Assembly (NCBI GenBank): GCA_032160545.1
Contig: JAVHVN010000087.1
Location: 1 to 5,574, forward strand
Origin: DATGFB01 sp032160545
Lineage (GTDB): Bacteria; Actinomycetota; Actinomycetes; Mycobacteriales; Jatrophihabitantaceae
DNA: 5,574 nucleotides
Reading direction: 5' to 3'
The translations under genes were made by a program, and so were the position numbers. Shown piece after piece: positions 4,538 through 5,574 of this stretch. Every line of letters starts with the position of its first letter. The stretch's first letter is position 1. The notes below the pieces were generated by a model, which searched no databases, was not told the origin of the DNA, and saw only the letters and a list, made by a program, of their open reading frames with translations.

Positions 4538-5574
4538 ATGGAATCATCCCGCCATGCAAGAATCAAATGGGCAGGCATCGTCGCGGTGGTCACCGGACTG
4601 GTGACGGTCGGGCTGGCCTTTCCGGCCGGTGCATCGGCGGGGGCCCAGGCGGTGACCTCGACCGCCTCGTGTGCTTCGAACTCCTGGATCGACACGGTGA
4701 CCGCGACGAACACCCCCGATCCCACGACCGGTGTTGCGACGGTCTCCGGGACGGGGACTGCCCTCGACGGCCGGGAGCTCGCCGCCGGCGGTGGCCAGCA
4801 GACCGTCTCGCTCACCGAGCCACTGACCGTCGCCACCGTGACGGTCGCCGGCGAGCTGACCTGGCCCGGTGGCTTCCATGCGCCCTTCACCACCACGGCG
4901 AAGCAGCCGGCGAACTGCGGGACAGCTCAGGTCAACGCAGCGGCTGCTCCGGCGGTTTCCGTCCTCGTGGACACGCCCAACGTCACGCTCTGCCACGCGA
5001 GCAACTCCGACACGAACCCGTACGGCAAGATCACGGTTGACGCCGCGGGGGCCTTCAGCGCCCACCTCGGGGACACCGGCCCGGTGTGGGATCCGACGTT
5101 GAAGGACAACAAGATCCAGTGGGGCGACATCATCCCGCCGTTCGAGTACCAGGGCACGACCTACTCCCTGAACTGGGACGCGGCCGGGATGGCGATCTGG
5201 AACAACAACTGCAACATCCCGAGCGTGGTCACGACGACTGCCACCGCAACGGTGCCCGGCCCGACCGTCACGGTCACCGGGCCGACCACCACCGTCACGG
5301 TGACGGTGCCGGTCACCACGACCGCGACAGTGACCTCGCCCGGCCCCACGGTCACGGTGCCCGGCCCGACGACGACCGTGATCGTTCCCGGCCCGACGAT
5401 CACGCTGACCGAGACCGCCACCGTCACGAACACGGCGACCACCACCCAGCCAGGCCCGACCTCGACGGTCACCGTGACCCAGCCCGGCACGACGGTCACC
5501 CAGACCCAGCCGGCGAACACCGTCACCGTGACCCAGCCCGGCACGACAGCCACCGTCACCCAGGTGCTCAACGG
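4538..5574 (+). CDS. Secreted cell-surface protein with LCHAS/GDIIPP module and Thr/Pro repeat stalk (3' end outside window)
   Basis: ATG 4538 follows GGGGGA (4523-4528) with a 9-nt gap, and the frame stays open to the window end: 345 residues visible. Residues 1-38 are a signal peptide (basic RHARIK, hydrophobic 11-28, cleavage near ASA or AQA). Residues 39-128 form a beta-rich region bounded by C45 and C127. Residues 149-225 carry a module common in actinobacterial surface proteins: TLCHASNSDTNPYGKITVD (150-168), then WGDIIPPF (195-202) and a closing AIWNNNC (219-225); C152 and C225 may pair. From residue ~231 the sequence is a Thr/Val/Pro/Gln stalk with PGPT units (240, 268, 275, 284, 305) and an 18-residue tandem repeat. 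Such stalks usually lift a domain from the wall and end in an LPxTG sorting motif or a membrane anchor; that end is not visible. The role is unknown; adhesion or wall structure is likely. This frame is the real one; a minus-strand frame opposite the stalk is an artefact. Confidence 0.88.
   Translation, partial: MESSRHARIKWAGIVAVVTGLVTVGLAFPAGASAGAQAVTSTASCASNSWIDTVTATNTPDPTTGVATVSGTGTALDGRELAAGGGQQTVSLTEPLTVATVTVAGELTWPGGFHAPFTTTAKQPANCGTAQVNAAAAPAVSVLVDTPNVTLCHASNSDTNPYGKITVDAAGAFSAHLGDTGPVWDPTLKDNKIQWGDIIPPFEYQGTTYSLNWDAAGMAIWNNNCNIPSVVTTTATATVPGPTVTVTGPTTTVTVTVPVTTTATVTSPGPTVTVPGPTTTVIVPGPTITLTETATVTNTATTTQPGPTSTVTVTQPGTTVTQTQPANTVTVTQPGTTATVTQVLN
5228..5574 (+). repeat. Low-complexity Thr/Val/Pro coding repeat (stalk)
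   Basis: The DNA is built of short variations of ACCGTCACGGTG and CCCGGCCCGAC, encoding TVTV and PGPT units. The most regular part is a 54-bp tandem repeat, 5465-5518 and 5519-5572, encoding TVTVTQPGTTVTQTQPAN and TVTVTQPGTTATVTQVLN. The two copies share 26 identical bases, at 5468-5493 and 5522-5547. The array continues to the window edge and probably beyond; such arrays readily change length by slippage or recombination. Confidence 0.85.

Noticed and set aside
4052..4604. Short frames in the gap before the surface protein (4052-4249, 4287-4604, 4218-4520 minus)
   Set aside because: None has a good RBS, codon bias or recognisable content. The first starts inside the terminator stem, and the second runs into the surface protein gene in another frame.
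5161..5571. Minus-strand Val-rich frame (136 codons) opposite the stalk
   Set aside because: It is the reverse reading of the ACC/GTC/ACG repeats; their codons rarely produce stops on the other strand. The + frame continues a gene with a signal peptide and conserved module.
5228..5574. Could the regular repeats be a CRISPR array?
   Set aside because: The repeats are in-frame coding units of variable length without unique spacers, giving a Thr/Val/Pro stalk.

Overview
This is a high-GC window with strongly G/C-biased third codon positions, GTG starts and actinobacterial-type families: a MarR regulator, a secreted GH16 enzyme, and a Pro/Thr-rich surface protein carrying a 'LCHAS...NPY...GDIIPP' module. 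I infer a high-GC actinomycete and do not name a genus. All supported genes read on the + strand; the long minus-strand frames look like antisense shadows of GC-rich genes.

Layout. Positions 1-288 hold the C-terminal part of a MarR-family regulator whose start lies outside the window. Positions ~440-983 hold a broken C-terminal remnant of a metallophosphoesterase: it lacks the first three metal-binding motifs, keeps the last two, and its conserved tail sits in a different frame. At 1029-2229 an overlapping gene pair encodes a 66-aa single-span membrane protein with a Gly-rich Cys-containing tail and a 337-aa polytopic membrane protein with many histidines in or beside its helices. At 2354-2719, behind a plausible promoter and a strong RBS, is a 121-aa Lys-rich, probably all-helical cytosolic protein of unknown function. 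A ~400-bp non-coding stretch (2720-3118) carries a perfect 7-3-7 palindrome and leads into a secreted glycoside hydrolase family 16 enzyme (3119-4039), which is followed by a 12-bp perfect hairpin terminator. A second ~450-bp non-coding stretch (4092-4537) precedes a secreted surface protein (4538 to the window end, open at the edge) with a signal peptide, two Cys-bounded regions and a growing Thr/Val/Pro repeat stalk.

The genes do not form one obvious pathway. Two themes can be seen. The first is membrane and envelope function: the small/large membrane pair, the exported GH16 and the surface protein. The second is genome decay at the left end: the phosphoesterase relic, and short sequence blocks shared between the relic's upstream region and the GH16 leader. 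The most likely under-described item is the overlapping small membrane protein / His-rich membrane protein pair; I cannot assign a function to it.
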